Source: Tillus elongatus (taxonomy: Eukaryota > Arthropoda > Insecta > Coleoptera > Cleridae). From it: a DNA stretch of 64,000 bases. A program made the position numbers and the translations under genes. The notes beneath the pieces are model-generated. The model saw only the letters and a list, made by a program, of their open reading frames with translations. It did not search any database and had not been told where the DNA came from. Of the stretch, positions 13,112-25,889 are shown piece after piece. The stretch lies in contig OZ023262.1 of the NCBI GenBank assembly GCA_964006375.1, forward strand, positions 55,948,366 to 56,012,365, read 5' to 3'. The number at the start of each line of letters is the position of its first letter. Position 1 is the stretch's first letter.

Positions 13112-13580
13112 CCAACCGCTACCAAAAAAAAAATAACTAACCGATTTCGATGAAACTTGGCAGGTGCCTTTCTTTTATTAATGGCGTGGGTGAGTTCGTT
13201 AGCCAAGAAAATCTAACAAGGTTTTCCGGAAAATTTTGACTTTTCTTCGAAAAAAATTGTTTCTCCTAAAATTACAAATATATTTTAATGAAATTTGGTG
13301 CATGTATAGCCTCGGGGAAGACCTTACTACATACCAAAACTCAACTTTCTAAGTTTATAGGAAATTGAGTTATTTAAATTTTGAGTTTTCTTTCGAAAAA
13401 AATTTTTTTCTCCAAAAATTACAAAGCTATATTAATGAAATTTAATGAATATGTTGCCTTGAGAAAGACCTTGCCACGTACCAAAATTCAACTGTCTAAG
13501 TTTATATAAAATTGAGTTATTCAAATTTGAAGGATTTAATAAAAATTCACTACCATAACGCACTTGCTGCGTATCGAACT
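12901..13580 (+). mobile_element. ACH repeat, complete short copy
   Basis: One of the clearest complete units. 5': TAGTGAATTTTAAAAAAAG with an inverted CACTA nearby, then TATCCGGGGTCAGTTTC. An AT core follows (13026-13107). Next come two tandem body segments (GATTTCGATGAAACTTGG, then a related unit at 13385-13500) and the 3' terminus AACGCACTTGCTGCG near 13556. It has no coding frame. The 5' motif TAGTGAATTTT recurs inverted as AAAATTCACTA just inside the 3' end, with a CGCA/TGCG hairpin beyond it. Confidence 0.8.
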
Positions 13581-14075
13581 TTTTATTATTGACATATTTT
13601 TGTTTGCAGGGGGTAAAAACTTCAAGAGGGGCTGGGTATCAAATATTGATAACAATATTAGTGTATTGTAGACAAAAGCATTGTCCTTCAGTTATAAATA
13701 ATCAGAACCCTGCATTAATTTTGCTAATCAAAAGTCACAAACTATATCAATAATACTTTCTGTTTCAGCCATGCTTTTGCAAAACAAAATAATATACCTC
13801 ACATAAGAGGTGTTAAATAATTCTTATCTAAATTTATTTCCGTCGCATTTTCTTAGTATGGATGACATCATAGAACAACCCTGACGACTGACTGTTGTTG
13901 TTATGTATAACAAGATTGACTTGTTTGCCCGGCTTTCTCGAATACTAGTTTTTTGTAACATTTCCTATATGCCAGCGCCAGCCAGCAGCCAGCCGTTATT
14001 ATAGAGGTTGAGATACTAAGTGCGTGTGTTTATTTGGTAGCTTATGCTACTAATTAACTTTATAGTGATTTGTTC
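13581..14075. other. Presumed upstream region of the 18-24 kb gene
   Basis: Not coding. The last part (13960-14075) is less AT-rich, with CCAGCGCCAGCCAGCAGCC, and could be promoter-proximal. Confidence 0.35.
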
Positions 14076-14111
14076 AGTGGATTTAAAGTTCAGAGAAGAT
14101 AAAAGAAGAAG
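14076..14111 (+). other. Candidate non-coding first exon with initiator and splice donor
   Basis: TTCAGTGG at about 14073 fits the arthropod initiator (TCAGT). The following purine-rich stretch ends AAGAAG, then GTAAGTACC, a strong 5' splice site at 14112. The next plausible coding exon on this strand starts directly after a CAG acceptor at 18424, so this could be the 5' untranslated exon of that gene. The link is inferred from order and consensus sites only. Confidence 0.4.
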
Positions 14112-14356
14112 GTAAGTACCCTATCTACACATCCATACTTACCTATTCCCTATTAACTTTTTTGTTCAGTAATGCATGTCTCACTCAAGATTGTCAAATT
14201 TCCTGATAGCTTGTATCACGCTTAATTTTCTTTTAAAGAGGCATATGTTACCTGTCATCGATTTTATATAATTTGATTAAGGGCGTACCTACCATTGTGG
14301 AATCTTGCGTATCCTGTATGGTGCCCCAATCATTTTGGAATGTGCCAGAATACAGC

Positions 14357-15756
<1,400 letters not shown>

Positions 15757-16361
15757 TAGTATACACAAGGTTCCACAAGTAAACGTTAACCTACATTAGC
15801 CTAAAACCAGTGACAAAAATATTGAAAAATATACATAGTATAAATTAATAGGTACAAGGTAGCTAATAATAATGATCACGATTGAGACTTCTATGTATTT
15901 TAAATTAACGTGTTATCTTATTTAGATATAAATCGCATTGAAATCCTTAAGGGATTCTCTGACAATCTAAATGTAGGTATTGTCTAATTTGGTGTCCATG
16001 AATAATTATTATTGCAGTCCTAGGCACCAGTGCAAACTAAGAAAAGTCGCTTCGGTTACTATCAAAGAGGTTGTAACCTCTTTGGTTACTCCTACATACT
16101 TCATTATTTGTATTTGACGGAATCTGTTTGACGGAATATTATTGGTATTTTGTGGCTCGGATATACCATATACCTATAATAGTAATTGGCACAGCCCCCT
16201 AGAGCAGCAATAGTTCGAGACCCGACATAATGTTACATAACGTTCTTTTGCGTTTGGAATGAATAGCACTCACTTCCGGTTCTACCGGAGTTTTTGGATT
16301 CTACATGAAATTATAAGACTGACCTCTTGTAAAAGTTGTTTCCTAATTTTCTTATTTTTTA

Positions 16362-16366
<5 letters not shown>
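15757..16366. other. Non-coding, right flank of the ACH dimer
   Basis: It starts ATAGTATACACAAGGTTCC, also found at 25640. The rest has no recognised gene. Confidence 0.45.

Positions 16367-16455
<89 letters not shown>
16367..16455. repeat. (AT)n microsatellite
   Basis: AT array with no ACH flank on either side. Confidence 0.95.
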
Positions 16456-16458
<3 letters not shown>

Positions 16459-16689
16459 GTAGAATATTCGCAGATATGACAACGTAGAAAGATGATTTAT
16501 GTGTGGAACGAAATGCAAAGTATTGCTCTAAAAACTTTATTTTTCACACAATTATCTTCTAAATATACAGGCTGTCCCAGTCGTCTTATTTCTTCCATAT
16601 CTTCCTTATTATTAGAGTTAGCGAAACATGTTTCAAATAAAAGTTGCTTGCTTTAAATTATAATGCATTTGGAAAATAATTTTAGCTTT

Positions 16690-17500
16690 CTGGCATTTCC
16701 GGTTACACCGGAAGTTATTACCAACTTCCTTATTTTAAATAGAATGTGCCATTTTTATTGCATTTTTAGAAAGAGAAAAAAAATTAATGAACTTTGTGTA
16801 GCACCGTTTATAGCTATCTCTAATATTTTCAGAAATATTTGAACTTTCTTTTGTTTCCGACCCAATTGAGGTGTTGATTTAAATGTGCCATAAGCCCCAA
16901 AGCTTATTATTAACCACTGAGTATTCAACTTTGGAACCTTAAATACCAACACCCACATCTTTCAAACAGTCACTCAACGACTTCTATTAATTATACGGAG
17001 TGTCTGTTATTTACCTGAGAAACCCGCAAAATAATACGCGACATAGCTTGGTTTTTCAAATGGAACACATGTGTATTATTATCTAAACAAGTAAAGCTGT
17101 CAATTCTAGACAGACTATGTATAGGTGCCTATACCTAAAATGGATAGTTTTCAAGTTGTGGGAGTAATTTCTTTTTCCTTTCTGTTGTAATATTTTAATA
17201 ACGCAAAACTCCATATTTTTTTTATGAAACACCTATACGTTAGGCACTAATAGGGTACATTTTGTTATCTATCGATTCAACAGAGGTGTCCCTATAACCT
17301 ATATGGTATATTATTTAAGTTACAGGAGTTTGTGTTTCCGCGTCTTCATCATAAGCTAGCTGTTAGTTACATGAGCCCCATAACTTGAAAATTGTTAATG
17401 TTAGGTATATAGACCTATACATAGTCGGTGTAGAATTGAAATCGTTATTTGTTTAGATAATAATATACAGGTGTTCCATTTGATAAAAAAAGTTATGTTG
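16690..17500. repeat. MITE-like repeat with CACTTCCGG-type ends and an inverted half
   Basis: The left side has ATTTCCGGTTACACCGG. The interior (TTTGTGTAGCACCG, TATTTTCAGAAATATTTG) matches the better-defined copy at 18742-19258. The segment at 17056-17160 recurs inverted at about 17380-17500 (for example AAATGGAACAC, TATTATTATCTAAACAA, GACTATGTATAGGT). This copy therefore carries a long imperfect hairpin with a spacer of roughly 220 bp. Confidence 0.6.
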
Positions 17501-17507
17501 TTTTAGG

Positions 17508-17580
17508 GACTTTTCTCTTAAGAAAATATGCTATTCCGATGGGTCCAACTTTCAAATTGCCATAAAATTCTTTCAGATGG
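17508..17580 (+). repeat. ACH-like 5' block, strongly diverged
   Basis: TTTTAGGGACTTTTCT followed by GATGGGTCCAACTTTC and TTTCAGATGGCC, a distant relative of the ACH 5' block. Confidence 0.35.
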
Positions 17581-18132
17581 CCGGGAGTTGTCAATTATTT
17601 ATACGTCATTACCTTCCTTTTGCTTTAAATCATAACCTCCTATGAAATGTTACATAGTCTCAAATTAAGTCCCTGAAAATAGGACTAGTTTTTTTCTGTT
17701 AGTGTGTTTATAATAAAAAAATGATACCACTCTGATATGCTAAATATAATAAAGATTTACACAAAGGTATGCATATTTATTTGCTTAAAGCTCTCAGAAT
17801 TTTGTTAATTATGTCGCCATATTTTGTTTTTAAATAAGATCGTAGCCAGTCATGATTTAAAAAAGTGTATGATACTCGAAAATGTAACTCCAATGAAAAT
17901 CCAATTAGAAATTGGAACAAAATATGTTCCTCCAAAATCGACACCGGCAGTAATCACTGTTAATTGAAATTCATATTTAGGGAGGTAGGATCCTTCATCT
18001 GACAATTATGTTGACACATTTGTTTGCAATTTAAATAGCCTGGGTAATTCTTTCGCAATCTTTAAAACACGGTAAGTTTAGTTGGACATTATAATGGACA
18101 TGATGATAAAAAGGCTTATGCTGCATATTTCC

Positions 18133-18137
<5 letters not shown>

Positions 18138-18222
<85 letters not shown>
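18138..18222. repeat. (AT)n microsatellite
   Basis: AT array, about 200 bp upstream of the first coding exon, without ACH flanks. Confidence 0.95.
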
Positions 18223-18227
<5 letters not shown>

Positions 18228-18423
18228 TACTTACAGTACTGTTGTACTGGTAGCAAGTTCTATAATTTTGTTAACAATGTACAATTGGTAATCTATCCTC
18301 TAAATAGGTATCTAATAATTATAAAAATACCCGAACACCGAAACTAGATCCTTCTGCACTTAATACCCAAAATACCTCTTAATATTGATCATTTATCAGT
18401 GAATACGATTTTTATGCTTTCAG

Positions 18424-18601
18424 ATGTCTAGTCGATCTAGAAAATTGCTCTTGTTGGCCTTACAGGCCAAGAACAATCACGCGTCCTTGCCGTTGAGAGA
18501 AGTGGCACACAATAGCGAACCATACTGTGGTATATTAAACCGACCCAAATATGAAACGACTGGAGGAACATTTAAAGATGACCAAAGAAAAGCAATTGAA
18601 G
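18424..18601 (+). CDS. First coding exon of the recombinase-like gene
   Basis: It opens with ATG directly after an AG acceptor (18422-18423), encodes about 59 residues with YCGILNRPKYETTGG, and ends GAAG before GTAAAC (18602). Splicing into GGTACAAG at 20614 keeps the frame. The region resembles the N-terminus of the same animal protein family, but this is recalled rather than searched. Confidence 0.55.
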
Positions 18602-18741
18602 GTAAACTATAATTATTGTATACAGGGAAGAGCGTATTGAGGATGCAGTATAGGTATCTGAAAAACTATTTGGATTTTTTCTGAAAGTTCTCACACTTAC
18701 GTTTTCATTATAGCTGACTTTAAGAAAAATACTGGCGTCTA

Positions 18742-19258
18742 TATACCACTTCCGGTTATAATAGCTAGTAACTTAATTATTTCAAACACAATGTGCTAGT
18801 TTTTATTTCAATTCCATAACGGAATGAAAAATTAATGGGACTTTGTGTAGCATTGTACATAAACTATCTCTCATATTTTCGAAAATATTTGCCCTTTATT
18901 TTGTTTGGCCTCAAATTAGGGTTACCAGTCGCTTATTTTTAACCATTGAACCTTCAACTTGGAGCCTAATGTCTCAAAGAACAACTCTTTGGAACTGTCA
19001 TTGAACAATTTCTATTGATTCTACAGGCATGCCTTAGTTAGCTACCAGTCTCGTAAAATAAGAGGCGACCTAACTTTTGTTTTTTAGATTAAAATAAGGA
19101 TCCTTCCTTTTAAGCAAAAACAGATTGTAATTCGTTATAGATAAGATATAGGTGCCCCCATACCTATACTTTATAGTTTCTCAGATATGGGAGTATAAAG
19201 GGTTTCATGTTATTCTATTTGTAATAAGGAAGTTGATGATATAACCGGAAGTGATATG
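18742..19258. repeat. MITE-like element with CACTTCCGGTTAT ends
   Basis: CACTTCCGGTTATAAT near 18750 pairs with ATATAACCGGAAGTG near 19240, giving terminal inverted repeats of roughly 15-20 bp around a 500-bp non-coding interior. It lies in the intron between the first two coding exons. The interior matches the copy at 16690-17215, so this is a dispersed family. Confidence 0.65.
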
Positions 19259-19504
19259 TAGACGTGAATATTTTTATTAAAGTCGGTTGTGATGAAAACG
19301 TAAATGTAAATATTTTCAGAAAACAAATCCAACTAGTTTTTCAGATACTTCTAATGCACGCTCGATATGCTCTTTCCTGTGTGGGTATAGTTTTGAATTT
19401 TATAAACTCAAAAGTGGCTCGCAGTTTTAGTTTTTGCATGTGTGTACATCCTTGGAAAGACTTTCAAATATCGACTGCCTAGAATAATGTTATTCTGACT
19501 CCAT

Positions 19505-19612
19505 TTTTAGCGAATTTTCTGAAAGAAAGTACGCTATTGCGATCGGCCCGACTTTTGAATTTTCAGAAAAATTATTCAGATGAGTGCGAATTGAGTGCCC
19601 TAGAGCCCATTT
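19505..19612 (+). repeat. ACH-like 5' block, diverged
   Basis: TTTAGCGAATTTTCTG, then CGATCGGCCCGACTTTTG and GATGAGTGCGAATTGAG, following the order of the ACH 5' end without AT core or 3' module. Confidence 0.5.
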
Positions 19613-20613
19613 TCACCGTTCGTTCCGATTCATATAAGAATATAGTTTTTTTTTATTTTTTGAAAAAAAGTGACTGTTTATCAAATGTTCCACTTTAGTC
19701 ACAAATAATAGTGACATGTTTAAATTGAAGGTATTATGTACGGGATAACCAAAAAAATTGAAAACACTAAAATTATTTAAGAAATAAGTACCCTTAATAT
19801 TGATTTTCCAGCAAAATGTCATTAGAATTTATTACTCGAGGCTACAAAATACAGTCAGATTCAAAACTTTATTTATATACCCGAAAATTGTAGACACAAA
19901 GTTTTTTTTTCTTCTATTTTTCGACATAAAGTGACTAAAATTTTCCGCTTTACCGACAAATAATTGGGTGTTAATATATACAACTTTTTGGACCAGCCTG
20001 GCTCACAGCTGCTTATATTTCTAACATACAAATGATTAGACTACTAAAGAAAAGACTACTACTGCTACGATAGTGTCTTTTATTTTTTATAAACATCTTT
20101 TACTCTCACGTGACCCTTAAAATTAAATACCCTAGAATTTGCAGTTCTCGGTCATTAAGTATAAATTCTCGATCGGCATTACCATTTCTCTTTGGACTAT
20201 GGATGTTACGCTGCGTTTTGTTCTATTGCCAGAAAGTTTTTCATTTGTCGTGTATCTGTTTTGGTGACTGTTTCTGTTTTGTTGGTCTGGTATAGTTCCT
20301 GCATAAGGGTACCCACAAAATTTCCCCGACTCCGCATTTTTAGGAAATGACGAACAACAAACAACAGGCAGAAACCTATTAGCAATAAACAAAACGAATT
20401 AGCGGTGTTTAATTTTTTTTCAAAAATCTGAATTGCAGTCTAAACAAATGAAAATTATTAAATAGAAAGGAAAATTAAAACTGTTTTGCCTCAACCCATT
20501 TAGAAACTGCAGCCCCTAATAAGGTCAATATTGAAAATATTTAATTGGTAACCATCTTTCTAATATTGACGCATTTACATTACAATATGTAATGAGATAT
20601 ATTTTTGTTTTAG

Positions 20614-22899
20614 GGTACAAGATTCTTTTTGACTCAAGGGAAAACAGTTATTGCATTGAAAATAAGAAATCATCCAACCAGAATCTATAAGAAGAAAAGA
20701 ATGGTTTTGTCGACCAAAGCAAATCTGATAGCACAACCGTTTCTGAGGCAAATAATAGTGTTCTTGTAGAAGATACCTTAGGCAGTACCACTACTGAGAA
20801 ACATAACGATAGCATGTGGGAGCATGAATTTTATAGTCACAATTCAGAAAGTCCAATTACTTTTGAAGATTCATCTACTGACTATGTGCCTTCGGATGAG
20901 TCCGAAAGTCAGAATTCTGATGTCACTTCGAGCTGCAATATAATTAATAGAAAAAGAAAGAAGTTGAATGAAAAAAGAATTAAGCGTAAGAAACAGAATG
21001 GAAAGAAGCGAAATGGAAATCTGGAAACTTCAGAAGTGTTGCTTGAACCATCTTTGAGCCATCCTTATACCACTAATGAGGACATGACATATCAGAAAGT
21101 ATCGCCAGGTATTGAAGCGGTTACGTCTTCATCTGGTATAGGACCTATTAGAAATAAAACCATGATTGAAATTACATCATCAAAAATTTCTGATGGCAAA
21201 AGAGTAAGAAATAAAAAACACGCCTGCTACTACTGTAGTAAAACTGTACTCCACATTGCAAGACATTATGAATTAATTCATAAAAAAGAGACGGAAGTGT
21301 CAAAAATTCTGTCCCTCGAAAAGAATTCTCGTAAACGAAAAGAGATGTTTGAAGAGTTGACGAGGGCGGGCGATTTCTATTATAACAGCAACGTTTTAGC
21401 AACGAAGAATGGAGAGCTCATTTTGGTGAGGAGAGCTACTGAGATAGAACTGAGGTCTATCACCTATAATTGTTACGGACCCTGCCCTTATTGCCTAGGG
21501 TACATGGTGAAAAAATATCTTTGGCATCATGTCAAATATAGTTGCAAGAAATTTAAAGATGAAAATATTGATTATTCTCAAGGACAACGACATATACTGG
21601 CAGAGAGCAATGCGATCTTGACGAGCATTTGTAACATTCAATTTCCAAATGCTTATCTCAACATATTGGATCAAATGAGAAATGATTCAGTTGGTGATTA
21701 TTGTCGAGATGATGCCCTTATCACAAGATTTGGTTTTATGCTGTACGAAAAGTGAGGTACAGCCCAAAATGAGCTTATTAGACAAGGCATGAGACAGCTT
21801 GCTCGTCTAACTTTGGAAATGAGAAACTCTGGTATTCAAACACTTACACTTTCAGATTATTTAGTCCCCGAACGTTTTGATTTAATCATTGAAGCAACAA
21901 AGAAAGTGTGTGGTGCTATGGTTACAGAAAGACCAGAATTCAAAACGCCATCTTTGGCACTAAAACTAGGACATAACTTGAGGAAATGCATAAATACCCA
22001 AAGGGGAATCGCTCTGCGAAAAGGAGACTTAAAAAAGAATGAGCTTCTAAACAGTTTATTAAATCTGATGGATTTAGAATGGAGTATTCGCGTTTCATCT
22101 AATGCTTTGACGACCCTCTATAATAGGAAACTGAGTGTTGGCCAACTTCTGCCGATTACTTCAGACCTGAAGTGTCTTAATGACTATATAGAGGCTGAAA
22201 CGCAACTGGCTATAAAAACCCTGAAAACTAATTGTACAAATTCTAACTGGCAGAGACTTGCAGTCCTCACATTGACCAGGATTATCCTCTTTAACAAGCG
22301 TAGGTCTGGAGAAGCAGCAAAAATTACTATTACTCAGTATATGGGCAGGCCGGCATGGGAGGAACAGTGTCCTGAGGAGTTCAAAAACTCTCTCACAGAA
22401 TATGAAAAAAAACTTGCGGAAAGGCTTACTATTGTGAAAATTATCGGCAAAAGAAACAGAAAGGTAGCCGTACTATTAACACCGCTTATGAAAGCCTCTG
22501 TAGATCTACTCATAAGCAGCAGAGATGCTGCTGGGGTTTACAAGGACAACCGATATGTATTTTCTAGAAGTGGCAATTCATTAGCAAACATGAGAGGTCA
22601 TGATTGTCTTCGAAAAGTGGTTCAGGAAATTAAAGATCACCTACAGCAACCTAGCTACATATGTGGTACAAAATTAAGAAAATATATAGCCACGGTATGT
22701 CAAATGTTTTCACTTAATGAGAATGAAGTAGACTGGTTGGCCAGGCATCTGGGACATGACATTGGTGTCCACAGAGAGTTTTACAGATTACATGAAGACA
22801 CAGTGGAACTCACAAAAGTCAGTAGATTATTGCTGGCTGTGGATAATGGAGAAGCAAGTAAATTTGCCGGAAAGTCTCTCCAGACTATACAGGTCGAAG
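20614..22899 (+). pseudogene. Main exon: zinc-finger motifs and recombinase-like domain, two in-frame stops
   Basis: From the acceptor TTTTGTTTTAG (AG 20612-20613) a single frame runs to the donor GTGAGT at 22900, broken by TAA at 20688 and TGA at 21753. Features in order: Ser/Asp-rich stretch, Lys/Arg-rich stretch, CYYCSKTVLHIARHYELIH (C2H2-like), CPYCLGYMVKKYLWHHVKYSC (second Cys/His motif), then a recombinase-like domain. Its candidate active-site residues are Arg in NKRRSGEAAKI, Lys in GKRNRKVAVLL, Arg in GTKLRKYIA, His in LARHLGH and the final Tyr in HREFYRL. The classical H of HxxR is replaced by Lys, so catalysis is doubtful and a DNA-binding role is possible. Confidence 0.65.
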
Positions 22900-23412
22900 G
22901 TGAGTAATCCAGATTACTGTTATACAACCTAATGCAGATTTAGTACATTTTCATAAACGGAAACATCATTATTCTGACCAGTAGTTTTTAAATTTAGTTA
23001 TTTTTATTAAAAATTGTACGAAGACATGTTAATTGGATGCTATGTATATCTGCCCCATAAATTGATTGGGCACTGCAATTTTAATCTTTCGCTTGTAGCC
23101 ACGGACAACATAGTATTCTCAAGAAGTTAAGAGAATTGTATCTATCTGCAAATTAAGTCGGATGTCATGACGGCTGCTTTGTATGTATCCACCCTATTAG
23201 TGTGATGAAACATTATCATGTTAAAGTGAATTCTGGTTTGGCAGTTGGTGAAGCATCATGTTAATAATTAAAAAAACATCTTCATAAAACTTTTTTTTTT
23301 GTAAATATCACCACCTGTTTTTTGTTAATCATCATCATCATCAGATTTGATTAAAATTACTGATTCCCTATTAAAATATTTCTAAATACATAATTTCTTT
23401 TTATTTCCACAG

Positions 23413-23866
23413 ATTTGCCAGCATTAGACGAGAGTGATGCAAGTGAGGGTGAAGATGTTGCTCCAGAGTATACCGACGAAAAACAATAATGTAGAAGACA
23501 ACGCTAAAACAGGAAAAAAAATCACTAACCTGAAAATGATTAAGAAGGGTAAAATTAAACTTCCAATTTTGTTTTTTTAAGTTGCTTGCTTTGAAGTTCC
23601 TTGAAATTTTCACGGAGTAAATGTACGGCACTTCTTATGTTCTTTTTGTTTTAGCAGTATCGAGGGGAATAATTCCATGGACCTCTGAGCAAAAGGAAGC
23701 AGTATTCAACTTCTTTAGGGCAGAAATACGAAATAATATCGTACCAGGAAAAGGGAAATGCAGTGAATGTATAAAAAAATATCCAGTTCTGAAGGAGAGA
23801 AGATGGACCGACATTAAATTTTGTGTAAAGAATGAAATTAGTAAAATAAAGAAGATGAAATCATAA
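23413..23866 (+). pseudogene. Last two exons of the recombinase-like gene
   Basis: The exon at 23413-23548 follows TTATTTCCACAG and encodes an acidic tail (LPALDESDASEGEDV). In the present frame it stops at TAA after DEKQ. With one A fewer in the A run it would stay open to the donor GTAAAA at 23549. The exon at 23655-23866 follows TTTGTTTTAG, encodes PWTSEQKEAVFNFF, then CSECIKKYPVLKERRW, and ends with TAA. This end segment recurs with such recombinase-like domains in other animals, which supports joining it to the gene. Confidence 0.5.
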
Positions 23867-23936
23867 TCTTTATATCTATCATTTGTAATTATACCCTAAC
23901 ATTATAATCAGACACTGCATTCTAAATATAGAATGC

Positions 23937-23968
23937 ACATGTTTAGCAGCTATACACTGTATATCAAA

Positions 23969-24059
<91 letters not shown>

Positions 24060-24400
24060 AGAAAAAAAGACTATATAGGTCTTTTACAGTGAGTATTTAT
24101 TATAGATAATTTTTCAAAATATACCTACCTATTTAAGTTCTGAAAATTTGCATTTACATAAAATTATAAAACTGATTTGTTTGCAAAAGTTAATGAAAAT
24201 AGACATGTTTAGCAGCTTTACATTATGTCAAAAGTAACAGAGGAATTCTGTAAATTATTACATTAAATTTTTTCAAAAATTCAGGAAAAACATTACAGGT
24301 CTCCCACGGTGAGTAATCTATTAGATTATTTTCCAAGCTGTACCCTTTTGAGTTCATTGGCATTTACATCAAATTTAAGACTTAATTTATTTGAAAAAGT
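23937..24400. repeat. Imperfect tandem duplication downstream of the gene
   Basis: ACATGTTTAGCAGCT occurs near 23937 and 24205. Both are followed in the same order by AATT, an ATTACAGGTCT/TATAGGTCTTTTACAG motif with GTGAGTA, TTTGCATTTACAT and ATTTGTTTG-type phrases. The first unit contains an (AT)n array (23969-24055) that the second lacks. Confidence 0.6.
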
Positions 24401-24478
24401 TTTTTGGCTGTTCATTAGTTTGTGGGTAGGTTTAAGAAAATCGTAAAATGCTCGCTAATGTGACACCCCAGGAGAATG

Positions 24479-24479
<1 letters not shown>

Positions 24480-24570
<91 letters not shown>

Positions 24571-25206
24571 ACACCGATAACAAAAAAAATGGGCCTATTT
24601 TGATCAAATTTGGCAGTTACCTTCCTTTTGTAAGTGGTTTGGATAAGTTCGTTACCCAGGAAAATCGGACCAGGTTTTCTAAGAAAATTTTGAGTTTTCT
24701 TTAGAAAAAAAATTTTCTCAAAAAATAAAAAATCTATGGTAAACATATTTGGTAGGTTGGTTTATAATATAAAAGGTAAACTACATACGAAAATGTAGGT
24801 TTCTATGTTACAAAAAAAAGTTATAAAAAAATATTTGGTGCCAGATCATATCTATGAAAATTCACTACTATAACGCACTTGCTGCGACTAACTCGAAAAG
24901 TAATGAGCCGATTTTGATCAAATTTGGCACGTACCTTCCTTTTATAAGTGGCTTGGATACGTTCATTAGCCAGGAAATCGGACCAGGTTTTCCGGGAAAA
25001 TTTTGAATTTTCTTTCGAAAAAAAATTTTATCTCAAAAATTAAAAAAGCTATAGTAGCCAAATTTGGTAGGTAGCTTTACGAAGTAAACAGTAAATTGTA
25101 CACCCAAACTTAGATTTCTATGTTACAAGAAAAGAGATATAAAAAATATTTGGTGCCAGATAATGTCTATTAAAATTCACTACCATAACACACTTGCCGC
25201 GTCTAT
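24480..25206 (+). mobile_element. ACH repeat, two tandem bodies without a 5' end
   Basis: An AT core (24480-24564) is followed by ACCGATAAC and a body that ends AACGCACTTGCTGCG near 24872. A second body then starts at once (ACTCGAAAAGTAATGAGCC) and ends AACACACTTGCCGCGTC near 25188. The repeat period is about 320 bp. The family 5' block is missing. Confidence 0.72.
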
Positions 25207-25559
25207 AGTTTTCATACTATAACTACGTTTTCATAGTCAATATGTAATATGTTAATGTACTGCTGACATCCACATATCTGTGTATTGTGTACTTTCATCA
25301 AAATGAGGTCCGAATAATAATCTTGGCAACGCTGTACCGATTTGTAGTATGGGTGACAGAGGGCGCCTCACTCCAGCTGTGATAATGGTGTCGTAGTAAT
25401 GTGTGTGAAAGAACATCGCTTTGTAACGCATTGTGGCACCTTTAACACAGCTACATTTATCTCGTCTGATTTGAGCTTTACGTCGCAATGCTTCTGGCAC
25501 ATTTTAGTGGGATATACAAATTGCTGATAGGTACAAAAAATTATTATGGATACCACAAA

Positions 25560-25807
<248 letters not shown>

Positions 25808-25889
25808 ATGGTAATAATAATTTATCTACCCTTGTAGTTACATACATAAATAATGATACAATTGATCTAGAAGTAAATAATTTGTGAGG

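Larger units (their letters stand above)
18424..23866 (+). pseudogene. Zinc-finger/tyrosine-recombinase-like multi-exon gene, disrupted
   Basis: Coding parts: 18424-18601, 20614-22899, 23413-23548 and 23655-23866, joined by GT-AG introns whose phases agree at the first three junctions. The first exon starts MSSRSRKLLLLAL right after a TTTCAG acceptor. The product combines an acidic/basic linker, two zinc-finger-like motifs, a tyrosine-recombinase-like domain and a C-terminal piece with PWTSEQKEAV. It resembles proteins present in many animal genomes that I relate to Crypton-type recombinases, but I cannot name it. Breaks: TAA at 20688-20690, TGA at 21753-21755 and a one-base frameshift in an A run near 23482. 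Either a pseudogene or assembly errors; the otherwise long frames argue for recent decay. Confidence 0.65.

Noticed and set aside
20132..20392. Overlapping plus- and minus-strand frames in the intron before the main recombinase-like exon
   Set aside because: Neither has motifs or splice support; both lie in sequence expected to be intronic.
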